The position numbers and the translations under genes were made by a program. This document shows positions 1-8,363 of a stretch of 38,343 nt of DNA, piece after piece (position 1 is the first letter of the stretch; every line of letters starts with the position of its first letter). Under the pieces are notes generated by a model. The model saw only the letters and a list, made by a program, of their open reading frames with translations, was not told the origin of the DNA and ran no database searches. This stretch comes from Microcystis novacekii Mn_MB_F_20050700_S1 (GTDB taxonomy: Bacteria; Cyanobacteriota; Cyanobacteriia; Cyanobacteriales; Microcystaceae): positions 1-38,343 of the forward strand of contig SFAU01000027.1 of the NCBI GenBank assembly GCA_007096045.1, in the 5' to 3' direction.

Positions 1-2
1 AA

Positions 3-2513
3 ATTATTGGTAAAATTCTAGGTACTGACCACCCTAACTATGCTGAGTCTCTATATAATTTAGCCGTATTATATAGGTCAATGGGACAGTATGAGCAAGC
101 TTTACCTCTCTCTCAACAATCTCTCGAAATTATTGGTAAAATTCTAGGGACTGACCACCCTGACTATGCTACTTGTCTGAATAACTTAGCCCTATTATAT
201 CAGTCAATGGGACAGTATGAGCAAGCTTTACCTCTCTCTCAACAAGCTCTCGAAATTCACGGTAAAATTTTAGGTACTGACCACCCTAAGTATTCTACTT
301 GTCTGAATAATTTAGCCCTATTATATCAGTCAATAGGACAGTATGAGCAAGCTTTACCTCTCCATCAACAAGCTCTCGAAATTACTGGTAAAATTCTAGG
401 TCTTGACCACCGTGAATATGCTACTTGTCTGAATAACTTAGCCCTATTATATCAGTCAATGGGACAGTATGAGCAAGCTTTACCTCTCCATCAACAATCT
501 CTCGAAATTCGTGGTAAAAGTTTAGGTACTGACCACCCTGACTATGCTAATTCTCTGAATAATTTAGCCCTTTTATACACAGCAACCAACCGCCCAGAAG
601 AAGCACTAAAACTGATGCAAGAAGCAGCAGATATTGATTTAAAAACTATCTCGAAAATTTTTAGCATCAGCACCGATAAGCAACGCCTCAACTATCTTGC
701 CCAAAACTACTATAAAGTAGAAACATTTCTCTCCCTCGTTTTCCAGCACTTTCCTAATACCCCCGAAGCCGTACAATCTGCCTATAACCTCATCTTAAGA
801 CGAAAAGCGATCGCAACTGAAACCGCCATCCAGCAAAAAATCGCCCTATTATCGCAACAATACGCCCATCTTGCCCCCAAACTCCAACAATGGCAACAAA
901 TCAGACAACAACTCGCCAAACGCTGTTTTGATATACCCACCCCCGAACAACTTCCCTACTACCAACAAGAAATTAAATCCCTCGAACAACAAGCAGAAAA
1001 CCTTGAACGAGAATTAAATATCCCCGAACTTAACCTCGAAAAAGAACTGCCAAACGCTGATTTTCGTACCATCGCCTTAGAATTACGCCAAGGAACTACT
1101 CTAATTGAATTTATCAGGTTTAATAACTACAATTTTCAGGCAATTCCCGCCAACGGTGACGCTCCATTGTTTCCCCCTCGCTATCTTGCCTTTATCCTAC
1201 CTGCCCAAGCCCCAGAACAGCTAACTATGATAGATTTAGGAGAAGCTGAACCAATCAACAAATTAGTGAAAGAGTTTCGGGAATCGGTAGAAAACCCACG
1301 AGGATTAAGTGTGGCCGTATTTAAGAAAAAAGAGGATATACTGTCAAAAATTGAACTAAGCAAGCTTATTTTTGACAAAATCAAGCCTTATCTCACCCAA
1401 GAATTAATTATCTGTCCCGATGGCGAATTAAACTGCTTACCCTTTGAAATTTTACCCACCGATAAAGGCAGCTACTTAATGGATGAATATCGCTGCAACT
1501 TCTTAAATGTAGGACGAGATATCCTGCGATTTAAAGCCAAAATTCCCGCCAAAGTCACCGGGTCCCTCGTTATCGCTAACCCTGACTATAACTTAGCCAG
1601 TCCCGAAAACACGCCATCAACTGCCGAAAATGAGGAAAAATTCCCCTTTAAACCATCCTTACGCGATTTAGCCACCTCTCGACAAGGACAAATATTCAAC
1701 CCCCTCCCCGGTACCGAAGTCGAAGGAGAAAAAATCGCTAAAATACTCAGAGTCAAACCCGTTACCGCCGCCAAAGCATTAAAAACCCTCGTCTCCAAAG
1801 TCCAAAAATCCCCTTATATTCTCCATATAGCTACTCATGGCTACTTTCTCGGCGATATAACCTCCAATCTAGACACAATTAAACAAAACTTCCTGTTATC
1901 CAGTCTTTCCGCCTCAGAAAGATTCCAAGTCGGCACCCTACAAAATCCCCTCTTGCGTTCAGGTTTAGCCTTTGCCGGGGTAAATACCATGTTAAACGGC
2001 GGTAAACTACCAAAAGAAGCCGAAGATGGCTTATTAACTGCCTTAGACGTGCAATCTATCAACTTAGCAGGGACAGAGTTAGTCGTTACCTCCGCCTGTG
2101 AAACCGCTTTAGGAGACATCTACACCGGGGAAACCCTCATCGGTTTGCGTCGTTCCTTCATCCAAGCAGGAGCAAAAACCGTCATAATCAGCCTTTGGAA
2201 AGTGGATGATGTAGCTACCACTATCTTAATGCAGTATTTCTATTATTATCTCCTGAAAGCAAAACTTAGCAAAGCCGAAGCTTTGAGAAAAGCCAAATCT
2301 AGCCTCCAGCGTCTCACCATCGCCAAAATGCGTTCCCAATGGCTAACGGAAGATGCCATCAAATCGGCAGAAAAACACAGTATAGGGGTTGCCACCCATT
2401 TGCGTGAATTAAGTCAAAAATCTGATTTAGAACGCCCTTATGAAGCTCCTAAGTATTGGGCAGCTTTTATTTGTTTAGGGAATCCAGCCGGTCTTCCGCT
2501 TTTACCATTTTGA
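3..2513 (+). CDS. TPR-CHAT caspase-like protein (5' end outside window)
   Basis: The frame is already open at base 3 and encodes TPR sequence before the first in-window ATG (81), so the true start lies upstream. The N-terminal part is a run of 42-residue kinesin-light-chain-type TPR units (GQYEQALPL...LNNLALLYQS). A helical linker rich in Q, E and L follows. The last ~350 residues form a CHAT domain (caspase-HetF associated with TPRs). The probable dyad is visible: His in HIATHGYFLGD (residue 586 counted from base 81) and Cys in TSACETALGD (residue 673). CHAT proteins are predicted or proven cysteine peptidases, and TPRs usually bind a partner that controls them. Substrate and partner are unknown here. 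Defence, cell death or signalling are possible roles, but no neighbour supports one of them. The stop at 2511-2513 is followed by repeats. Confidence 0.9.
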   Translation: MIGKILGTDHPNYAESLYNLAVLYRSMGQYEQALPLSQQSLEIIGKILGTDHPDYATCLNNLALLYQSMGQYEQALPLSQQALEIHGKILGTDHPKYSTCLNNLALLYQSIGQYEQALPLHQQALEITGKILGLDHREYATCLNNLALLYQSMGQYEQALPLHQQSLEIRGKSLGTDHPDYANSLNNLALLYTATNRPEEALKLMQEAADIDLKTISKIFSISTDKQRLNYLAQNYYKVETFLSLVFQHFPNTPEAVQSAYNLILRRKAIATETAIQQKIALLSQQYAHLAPKLQQWQQIRQQLAKRCFDIPTPEQLPYYQQEIKSLEQQAENLERELNIPELNLEKELPNADFRTIALELRQGTTLIEFIRFNNYNFQAIPANGDAPLFPPRYLAFILPAQAPEQLTMIDLGEAEPINKLVKEFRESVENPRGLSVAVFKKKEDILSKIELSKLIFDKIKPYLTQELIICPDGELNCLPFEILPTDKGSYLMDEYRCNFLNVGRDILRFKAKIPAKVTGSLVIANPDYNLASPENTPSTAENEEKFPFKPSLRDLATSRQGQIFNPLPGTEVEGEKIAKILRVKPVTAAKALKTLVSKVQKSPYILHIATHGYFLGDITSNLDTIKQNFLLSSLSASERFQVGTLQNPLLRSGLAFAGVNTMLNGGKLPKEAEDGLLTALDVQSINLAGTELVVTSACETALGDIYTGETLIGLRRSFIQAGAKTVIISLWKVDDVATTILMQYFYYYLLKAKLSKAEALRKAKSSLQRLTIAKMRSQWLTEDAIKSAEKHSIGVATHLRELSQKSDLERPYEAPKYWAAFICLGNPAGLPLLPF
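81..584 (+). repeat. In-frame 126-bp tandem repeats coding for TPR units
   Basis: Four full units start at 81, 207, 333 and 459, and a partial one runs in from the left edge. Each is 126 bp (42 codons) and they are nearly identical, differing mainly at a few codons (IIGK, IHGK, ITGK, IRGK; LSQQ or LHQQ). Near identity at the DNA level points to recent duplication or gene conversion. The copy number may vary between strains and may be collapsed in short-read assemblies. Confidence 0.95.
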
Positions 2514-2580
2514 TAGGCGAGCAAGGGACAAAATCTGAAATGAGGAAACTACAATTTCAAGATATCCCTTTATTTTTAGA

Positions 2581-2766
2581 TTAGCCGAACCTCCCCCCCC
2601 CTTGCCCCCCGACATCGGGGGGTTGGGGTAGGGTTGATTCAGTAGGGTTGATTCAAGGTAGGGTTGATTCAAGGTAGGGTTGATTCAAGGTAGGGTTGAT
2701 TCAAGGTAGGGTTGATTCAAGGTAGGGTTGATTCAAGGTAGGGTTGATTCAAGGTAGGGTTGAGGG
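2581..2766 (+). repeat. Intergenic repeat with 16-bp tandem array (GTAGGGTTGATTCAAG)
   Basis: The region opens with TTAGCCGAACCTCCC and a C/G-rich palindrome (CCCCCGACATCGGGGG). About nine copies of GTAGGGTTGATTC follow, the first at 2628 and the rest every 16 bp from 2642. The spacing is exact and the units are essentially identical. The same unit appears at 3516-3559 and 30631-30751. No coding role is seen. Confidence 0.9.
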
Positions 2767-2794
2767 GGAATCTGAAAGTTAACACCTAACTACT

Positions 2795-3003
2795 TAGGGT
2801 TTGCTGAAAAAGTTGGTTGGTGGGGTTAGGAGGCGGGAGTTTCAGGCTTTGTTGCCCTCTTTTTTAGTACCAGTTTATGTACTACAAGAAGGATAATGCC
2901 AGGTTTTTGAAGGTCCCAATCCTATATTCTGGCACTAACATCGGATTTTAACAGGTCAAAAGCCTTATTTTAAAAGGTTTTTAGATTTATTCAGCCAGCC
3001 CTA
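2795..3003. mobile_element. Possible MITE or IS remnant, about 209 bp
   Basis: The left end TAGGGTTTGCTGAAAAAG (2795-2812) matches the reverse complement of the right end at 2986-3003 at about 14 of 18 positions, so the segment has imperfect terminal inverted repeats. It holds no open frame for a transposase. I could not define a clear target-site duplication. A non-autonomous element or deleted IS is the best reading; chance similarity of ends is possible. Confidence 0.4.
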
Positions 3004-3081
3004 TTTAGATAATCAACAGCTTAACATTGCTGTCTTTTCACTGATGACTGATTACTGTTCACTGTTCCCTGAAAAGCTGGA

Positions 3082-3348
3082 CTATTCTACGACAATTCGC
3101 CATTCATGAAGTTCGTATTCCACACAACCATTCTCGATTAAAGGATCGCGAACTATAATTGCCTGAGCCTCCTCAAGAGAATCGGCCTTAAATAATAACA
3201 TTCCGCCGCCCCTTTCTGCCCAATAACCAGTTTTTGCTGCTCGTCCTTGGCTAATTAAATCACGCACATAGTCCTTATGGGCGCTGACATAGCGATCAAA
3301 AGTAGCTTTATCAACAATGCCTTTTTCTATCTTGACAAACCAGGGCAT
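3082..3348 (-). CDS. YciI-like family protein
   Basis: An 88-residue protein of the YciI fold, a small ferredoxin-like alpha/beta domain. The sequence starts MPWFVKIEKG and shows the usual His (H24 in SAHKDY) and Asp (D68 in VRDPL) that form the putative active-site pair of this family. The C-terminal YELHEWRIVVE strand is typical. Family members are small cytoplasmic proteins of mostly unknown function; some act in dioxygenase-like or dehydrochlorinase reactions, and no substrate can be assigned here. The gene stands alone between two repeat-rich spacers that carry related sequences in opposite orientation. Confidence 0.85.
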   Translation of the reverse strand: MPWFVKIEKGIVDKATFDRYVSAHKDYVRDLISQGRAAKTGYWAERGGGMLLFKADSLEEAQAIIVRDPLIENGCVEYELHEWRIVVE

Positions 3349-3515
3349 AAATTCTCAGTAGGCTAGGACTGATTAACAACCCTATAATTATACCGATTAA
3401 TCTTGGCCGTCAATGGTGCAATGTAACAGAGCTAAGCTCTTCCTAATTTAAATTGCTTGTTGAGACGAGGCAAGGGGCAAGAGGCACTCATGCAACCCCC
3501 CCCAACCCAACCCTA

Positions 3516-3598
3516 GTAGGGTTGATTCATGAATCAACCCTACCTTGAATCAACCCTACTAGCAGGGGGACGAGGGAGATTCGGCTAATTTAAGAATA
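3516..3598 (-). repeat. Inverted copy of the GTAGGGTTGATTC repeat module
   Basis: One forward unit meets reverse units, giving the palindrome GTAGGGTTGATTC-AT-GAATCAACCCTAC at 3516-3543, and a further reverse unit ends at 3559. The flank GGGAGATTCGGCTAA (3584-3598) is the reverse complement of the TTAGCCGAACCTCCC that borders the array at 2581. The module therefore sits on both sides of the YciI gene in opposite orientation. The rest of the 3349-3697 spacer shows nothing else I can name. Confidence 0.8.
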
Positions 3599-3697
3599 AG
3601 CGGTTTAAATACGTCTTAGCTTATACAATTAGCTTAGAGTTGTTGAAGACTGCTAGAATCGAGATAAAATCTTCATTGCTCTACCTTGCTTGTTTCC

Positions 3698-4249
3698 ATG
3701 AATCAACCCCAGGGATCTCTATTTTTTATCGCGCTTTTGCCGCCGCCAGAAGTACAGGAAATTGCCACAAAAATCAAGTTAGAGTTTGCAGAAATTTACA
3801 ATAGTCGCGCTGCCCTGAAATCGCCTCCCCACGTCACTCTCCAACCCCCTTTCCGGTGGAATTTAGGACAATTACCGGATTTAGAAAGATGTTTAGAGGA
3901 ATTTGCCCGCTTGCACTCTCCTCTTCCCCTGATTCTCCAGAATTTTGCCGCCTTTAAACCGCGAGTTATTTATATTAATGTCCAGAAAACCCCGGAATTA
4001 TTAACCCTGCAAAAACGGCTTTTACAGCAGCTAGAATCTTCTTTGAATATCAGCGATAATGCCTCAAAAAGCCGAGCTTTTGCGCCTCATTTAACCGTTG
4101 GCTTCCGAGATTTAACTAAAGATAATTTCTGGAAAGCTTGGTCAAAATATGCTAATCAAGAGCTATTTTTTGAGGTGATGATTAATCAAATTACCCTCCT
4201 AATTCATAACGGTAAGCACTGGGAAATTTATCGGCAATTTTCTCTATAA
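3698..4249 (+). CDS. 2'-5' RNA ligase / 2H phosphoesterase family protein
   Basis: A 183-residue protein of the LigT-like 2H phosphoesterase superfamily. Both signature motifs are present: HVTL (H45-L48) and HLTV (H131-V134). These two His-x-Thr motifs form the active site that handles 2',3'-cyclic phosphates or 2'-5' bonds in RNA. The physiological substrate in cyanobacteria is not established. I take ATG 3698 (MNQPQGSLFF) as the start; a TTG at 3686 in the same frame would add four residues. The first codons lie in sequence that matches the dispersed intergenic repeat (CCATGAATCAACCC, 3696-3709). The gene is monocistronic as far as can be seen. Confidence 0.85.
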   Translation: MNQPQGSLFFIALLPPPEVQEIATKIKLEFAEIYNSRAALKSPPHVTLQPPFRWNLGQLPDLERCLEEFARLHSPLPLILQNFAAFKPRVIYINVQKTPELLTLQKRLLQQLESSLNISDNASKSRAFAPHLTVGFRDLTKDNFWKAWSKYANQELFFEVMINQITLLIHNGKHWEIYRQFSL

Positions 4250-4395
4250 TCCAGACCCTTGGGGTTTCCATCTACAGAGGAAGGGGTTCTAGTGCTAAAA
4301 TAGAAGAGAGCAGCTTTTAAAGCTTAATTTCTGGCTTTTTTGCGAAATTTTAACCTAGATAGCCATTTTATGGCGACTCCGCCCCCCTGAAACCT

Positions 4396-5862
4396 ATGTT
4401 ACTCAAAAATACCCCGAAAATCTCCCCCAATCTGATCAAACAGCTAGAAGCGATCCTTGGCCAAGATGGTGTCATCCGTCGCAAAGATGAATTACTAACC
4501 TACGAGTGCGATGGTATCACAGGATACAGACAAAGACCCGCTCTTGTGGGATTGCCTCGTAGCACCGCAGAAATTGCGGCGGTGGTGAAACTCTGTCACG
4601 ATAACGAGATTGCCTGGGTAGCGAGGGGGGCAGGAACGGGCTTATCGGGAGGGGCGTTACCCTTAGAAGAGGGGATTCTCATCGTCACGGCGCGGATGAA
4701 TCAGATTCTGGGGGTTGATTTAGATAATCAAAGGGTGGTGGTGCAGCCCGGGGTGATTAATAATTGGGTGACACAAGCAGTAAGCGGGGCGGGATTTTAT
4801 TACGCACCGGATCCCTCTAGTCAAATTATCTGCTCGATCGGTGGTAATGTGGCGGAAAATTCCGGCGGGGTTCACTGTTTAAAATACGGTGTCACTACCA
4901 ATCACGTTATGGGCTTAAAAATAGTCCTTCCCGATGGTTCAATTATCGATGTGGGGGGTGCGGTACCGGAACAACCGGGCTACGATTTAACCGGTTTATT
5001 TGTGGGTTCCGAGGGAACTTTAGGCATCGCCACGGAAATCACCTTAAGAATCCTGAAAACTCCCGAATCTATCTGTGTTTTACTGGCCGATTTTACCAGT
5101 ATCGAGGCGGCGGGCCGAGCGGTGGCGGATATTATTAAATCGGGAATGATTCCGGCGGGGATGGAGATTATGGATAATCTCAGTATCAACGCCGTGGAAG
5201 ATGTGGTGGCTACTGGCTGTTATCCCCGGGATGCCGAGTCAGTTTTATTAGTAGAATTGGATGGTTTAGGGGTAGAAGTGGCCAGTAATAAACATCGGGT
5301 TGCCGAGATTTGCCGTCAAAATGGGGCGAGAAATATCACCACCGCTAATGATGCCGAAACCCGCTTTAAACTCTGGAAGGGCAGAAAAGCGGCTTTTGCG
5401 GCGGCGGGGAAAATTAGCCCTAATTATTTTGTGCAAGATGGGGTGATTCCGCGCACTCAATTGGTGTCTGTTCTTCAGGAAATTAAGGCTTTAAGTGAAA
5501 AATACGGTTATAAAATCGCCAATGTTTTCCACGCCGGGGATGGCAATTTACACCCGTTGATTCTCTACGATAACAGGGTAGAGGGGGCCTGGGCAGAAGT
5601 GGAGGAATTAGGCGGTGAAATTCTCAAGCTTTGTGTGCGGGTTGGGGGCAGTTTATCGGGCGAACATGGCATCGGTATCGATAAAAATTGTTATATGCCG
5701 GCCATGTTCAACGAGATTGACTTAGAAACTATGGGCTATGTGCGGGATTGCTTTAATCCCAAAGGTTTGGCTAACCCGGGGAAATTATTCCCCACCCCGC
5801 GCACCTGTGGAGAAGCCGCTAATGCCAAAATACAAGGCTTTGCGGGGGTGGATGTGTTTTAG
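4396..5862 (+). CDS. glcD: Glycolate dehydrogenase FAD subunit GlcD
   Basis: A 488-residue FAD-linked oxidase. The N-terminal FAD_binding_4 (PCMH-type) domain shows the Gly-rich stretch GAGTGLSGGALP and SIGGNVAENSGG. The C-terminal FAD-oxidase_C domain has HAGDGNLHPL and SGEHGIG, whose histidines are conserved in the D-lactate/glycolate dehydrogenase family. In cyanobacteria this enzyme oxidises photorespiratory 2-phosphoglycolate-derived glycolate to glyoxylate. A D-lactate dehydrogenase role cannot be excluded from sequence. No glcE or glcF lies beside it, which is usual in cyanobacteria. A 146-bp spacer precedes the gene, with an AT-rich CTAAAATAG that could be a -10. Confidence 0.9.
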   Translation: MLLKNTPKISPNLIKQLEAILGQDGVIRRKDELLTYECDGITGYRQRPALVGLPRSTAEIAAVVKLCHDNEIAWVARGAGTGLSGGALPLEEGILIVTARMNQILGVDLDNQRVVVQPGVINNWVTQAVSGAGFYYAPDPSSQIICSIGGNVAENSGGVHCLKYGVTTNHVMGLKIVLPDGSIIDVGGAVPEQPGYDLTGLFVGSEGTLGIATEITLRILKTPESICVLLADFTSIEAAGRAVADIIKSGMIPAGMEIMDNLSINAVEDVVATGCYPRDAESVLLVELDGLGVEVASNKHRVAEICRQNGARNITTANDAETRFKLWKGRKAAFAAAGKISPNYFVQDGVIPRTQLVSVLQEIKALSEKYGYKIANVFHAGDGNLHPLILYDNRVEGAWAEVEELGGEILKLCVRVGGSLSGEHGIGIDKNCYMPAMFNEIDLETMGYVRDCFNPKGLANPGKLFPTPRTCGEAANAKIQGFAGVDVF

Positions 5863-5891
5863 GTTATCGGCAAATATTGACTGACTACTGA

Positions 5892-6659
5892 TTACAGTCC
5901 ATCTTGGGGTCCTAGGGGCAGATTGATGTTAGGGGGGAAAACTGGCACTTGTCTTTCCAGAAAACGCTGAGTGACTAATTCTCGGAAAATCTCTAGGTCT
6001 TTTTGCCATTGTCCTAGATATTGTTTGAGCAGATTCAATCGATCGCTGCCCTCGGCCAGATTATAGTTAAAGTTGCCGGCAAATAATAGCGCCCCTAAAA
6101 TTTTGCCATCGGGTAATTGCAATTTTGCCTCGTTAATCGCCACGGATAGCTGAGAGGTTTCTAATTGATAAAGTAGATTGATGCTGGCTTGTAGAGGGGC
6201 TATACCGAAATTGAGCCAGGGACCGGGGGCCAGAAGAGTTTCGGTGATGTATTTTTTAGCGGCATCGGGGCTACTGGGGAGAGGAACAATAGTTTTTGGG
6301 GCGATACTCAGGGCTTGATATTCGGCTAAAGGGAGTTTATCTAGATATAAACCGACAATTTCCGGCAGTTTCAGGTTCAGGCTATCGGGAGAGTTAATTA
6401 TCTCCACAAAGGTAATTGTCCGGGGTTGGGCGACGATGCTGATGCCATTTTGAAAATTAACTTGAGCGTAATTGGGATTGAGTACCGGCTGGCTATTTAA
6501 TTCCCAGTCGGGGGGAACTATTCCCGAATATTTGAGGAAATCAACCGTTAGCATGGCGGGATTGAGGCTTTTGGCTGTAATTGCGATGGAAAATTCTTGT
6601 ATTTCCCGCAAACTAACCAGAGATTGATTGGAGTTATTGTCAGTGGTGGTAATCATCAA
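5892..6659 (-). CDS. Conserved hypothetical cyanobacterial protein
   Basis: I do not recognise a characterised family in this 255-residue protein. It has no signal peptide, membrane helix or cysteine motif. Composition is mixed, with hydrophobic beta-like stretches (TITFVEIINS, ALLFAGNFNYNL) and a Pro-rich tail (PVFPPNINLPLGP). The start MMITTTDNN is preceded by an AT-rich leader with CTCCTTGG on the complementary strand. It converges with glcD (29-bp gap) and lies 66 bp downstream of the creatininase gene on the same strand, so the two may be co-transcribed. Codon use resembles the neighbours, so it is probably a real gene. Confidence 0.75.
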   Translation of the reverse strand: MMITTTDNNSNQSLVSLREIQEFSIAITAKSLNPAMLTVDFLKYSGIVPPDWELNSQPVLNPNYAQVNFQNGISIVAQPRTITFVEIINSPDSLNLKLPEIVGLYLDKLPLAEYQALSIAPKTIVPLPSSPDAAKKYITETLLAPGPWLNFGIAPLQASINLLYQLETSQLSVAINEAKLQLPDGKILGALLFAGNFNYNLAEGSDRLNLLKQYLGQWQKDLEIFRELVTQRFLERQVPVFPPNINLPLGPQDGL

Positions 6660-6725
6660 TTTTCTCCTTGGATATTTAAGTTTTGTCTCTAGGGTGACAG
6701 TTAAATTATTCCGGCTCTCGGTGGC

Positions 6726-7493
6726 TTAGTTACTAATCAACTCAGACACAGGACAAGAGAGCCATTCTAGATAAGTATTACTCAATTCTTTCACGGCTAA
6801 TTCATAGAATCTCTGACCGTGTTCGGGAGTCGCTAAAGCAGGATTGGAACCCATGCGACCATCGGGATAATTTTGGCGAAAATTAGCCGCACCGTAAATA
6901 TCATGACCAGAAGCCACTTTTTCCGATAAAAAGGCGTTTTTACGACTTTCAGGGTAAAGATACTGAGTTAACGCCACTTCGCTCGGTGTAGCGTGGGAAC
7001 CCTCCTGCTCTCCATACAATTCTTTGGCTAAAAGATAAACTTCTCGCACCATAAACCAATTGGCCACTTGACATTTAACCTCGTTTGTGTTAGGCAAATT
7101 GAGGGAATCCAAATGATAATAGGTTTCCGAAAAAGCGGCCTTTAGGGTGGCAATATTGCCCCCGTGACCATTAATAAAGAAAAATTGACGAAAACCGGCC
7201 CTAGCTAAACAAGTCACATAGTCGAGGATGACTTGAATCAAAGTGCTAGGACGAAGACTAATTGTACCGGGAAAAGCCGTGTGATGTAAGGCCATGCCGA
7301 CATTTAAGGTCGGTGCTACCATTGCTTGTACCTGTTTCCCTACTCCTTTAGCGATCGCCTCAGCACATAGAGCATCTGTACCAATTAGTCCCGTCGGCCC
7401 GTGTTGTTCCGTGGAACCAATAGGAATAATAATTCCCTGAGATTGTTCTAGATAGGATTCCACCTCTAACCAGGTAGATAACTGTAATAACAT
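6726..7493 (-). CDS. Creatininase-family amidohydrolase
   Basis: A 255-residue member of the creatininase/MftE-like family, matching the usual family length. Metal-binding residues are visible: E29 and H31 in GSTEQHGP, D40 in GTDALCAE, the His of INGHGGN, and the acidic EGSHATPSE motif. Members are metal-dependent hydrolases of cyclic or linear amides, acting on creatinine, the formamide of riboflavin/F420-type intermediates, or peptide maturation intermediates. The substrate is not predictable here. The start ATG (MLLQLSTWLE) lies 70 bp from the divergent response-regulator gene, so the promoters of both must sit in that short C-rich spacer. Confidence 0.88.
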   Translation of the reverse strand: MLLQLSTWLEVESYLEQSQGIIIPIGSTEQHGPTGLIGTDALCAEAIAKGVGKQVQAMVAPTLNVGMALHHTAFPGTISLRPSTLIQVILDYVTCLARAGFRQFFFINGHGGNIATLKAAFSETYYHLDSLNLPNTNEVKCQVANWFMVREVYLLAKELYGEQEGSHATPSEVALTQYLYPESRKNAFLSEKVASGHDIYGAANFRQNYPDGRMGSNPALATPEHGQRFYELAVKELSNTYLEWLSCPVSELISN

Positions 7494-7563
7494 TCGGCTC
7501 TACCCCCCCCGAGTGCAGGTTGACCAATTGAGATAAAATTAGGACGAATAATCAAGTATTTTT

Positions 7564-8316
7564 ATGTTAACCCTTGACACCCCCCCCTTGTCGGCGAGTA
7601 CGAATTTCGTTCCCAATCATCGGATTTTAATCGTTGAAGACGAAGAAGTGATTCGGGATATGATTATTTTGGCTTTGGAAGAAGAAGGTTATGAGGCGCT
7701 CGGTGTTAGTGATGGTCGCGCTGCCCTAGAATTACTGCAAAGTCAAGAATCTAATCACGGTGAATCTCGGTTTGATTTGGTCGTTTTGGATTTAATGTTA
7801 CCCCAAATCAGTGGTCTTGATATCTGCCGTCTGTTGCGCTATCACGGTAATATTATCCCGATTTTAATCTTAAGTGCTAAGGCCAGCGAAACCGATCGAG
7901 TTTTGGGTTTAGAAGTGGGTGCCGATGATTATCTAACTAAACCCTTTAGTATGCGAGAATTAGTCGCTCGTTGTCGCGCTCTGATTCGTCGTCAAGGATT
8001 TACTTCCCTAGCTGCCGCTCCCGTGCGGAAATTCCGCGATGTTTTTCTCTATACCCAAGAATGTCGGGTGATGGTGCGAGATGAAGAAATCAACCTTTCT
8101 CCTAAAGAATTCCGTCTCCTCGACCTATTTATGAGTTATCCGCGCCGAGTTTGGTCAAGAGAGCAGTTAATTGAACAAATTTGGGGACCAGATTTTTTAG
8201 GAGACACTAAAACCGTCGATGTTCACATTCGCTGGTTACGGGAAAAACTGGAAATCGATCCCAGTCAACCGGAATACCTGATTACTGTACGCGGTTTCGG
8301 TTATCGTTTTGGCTAG
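7564..8316 (+). CDS. sphR: OmpR-family response regulator, probable phosphate regulator SphR
   Basis: 250 residues. A receiver domain covers ~20-135, with acidic pair E25/D26, phospho-acceptor D76 in VVLDLML, and the conserved Lys in YLTKPF. A winged-helix Trans_reg_C domain fills the C-terminal half (SPKEFRLLDLF, TVDVHIRWLREKLE, VRGFGYRFG). It is followed 47 bp later by a histidine kinase and then by phoU. That order matches the cyanobacterial SphS-SphR phosphate-starvation system, in which SphR activates Pho regulon promoters. The assignment rests on this context; a receiver of this class alone would not be specific. Confidence 0.82.
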   Translation: MLTLDTPPLSASTNFVPNHRILIVEDEEVIRDMIILALEEEGYEALGVSDGRAALELLQSQESNHGESRFDLVVLDLMLPQISGLDICRLLRYHGNIIPILILSAKASETDRVLGLEVGADDYLTKPFSMRELVARCRALIRRQGFTSLAAAPVRKFRDVFLYTQECRVMVRDEEINLSPKEFRLLDLFMSYPRRVWSREQLIEQIWGPDFLGDTKTVDVHIRWLREKLEIDPSQPEYLITVRGFGYRFG

Positions 8317-8363
8317 GTGAGCGATTATATTTTCAAGTTTAGCGATCGCTGCTCGCGCAGACA

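Noticed and set aside
3-2513. Craspase-like partner of a type III-E CRISPR system
   Set aside because: The TPR-CHAT architecture is shared, but no Cas gene or array is present in the visible sequence, and kinesin-light-chain TPR plus CHAT is common in cyanobacteria outside CRISPR.
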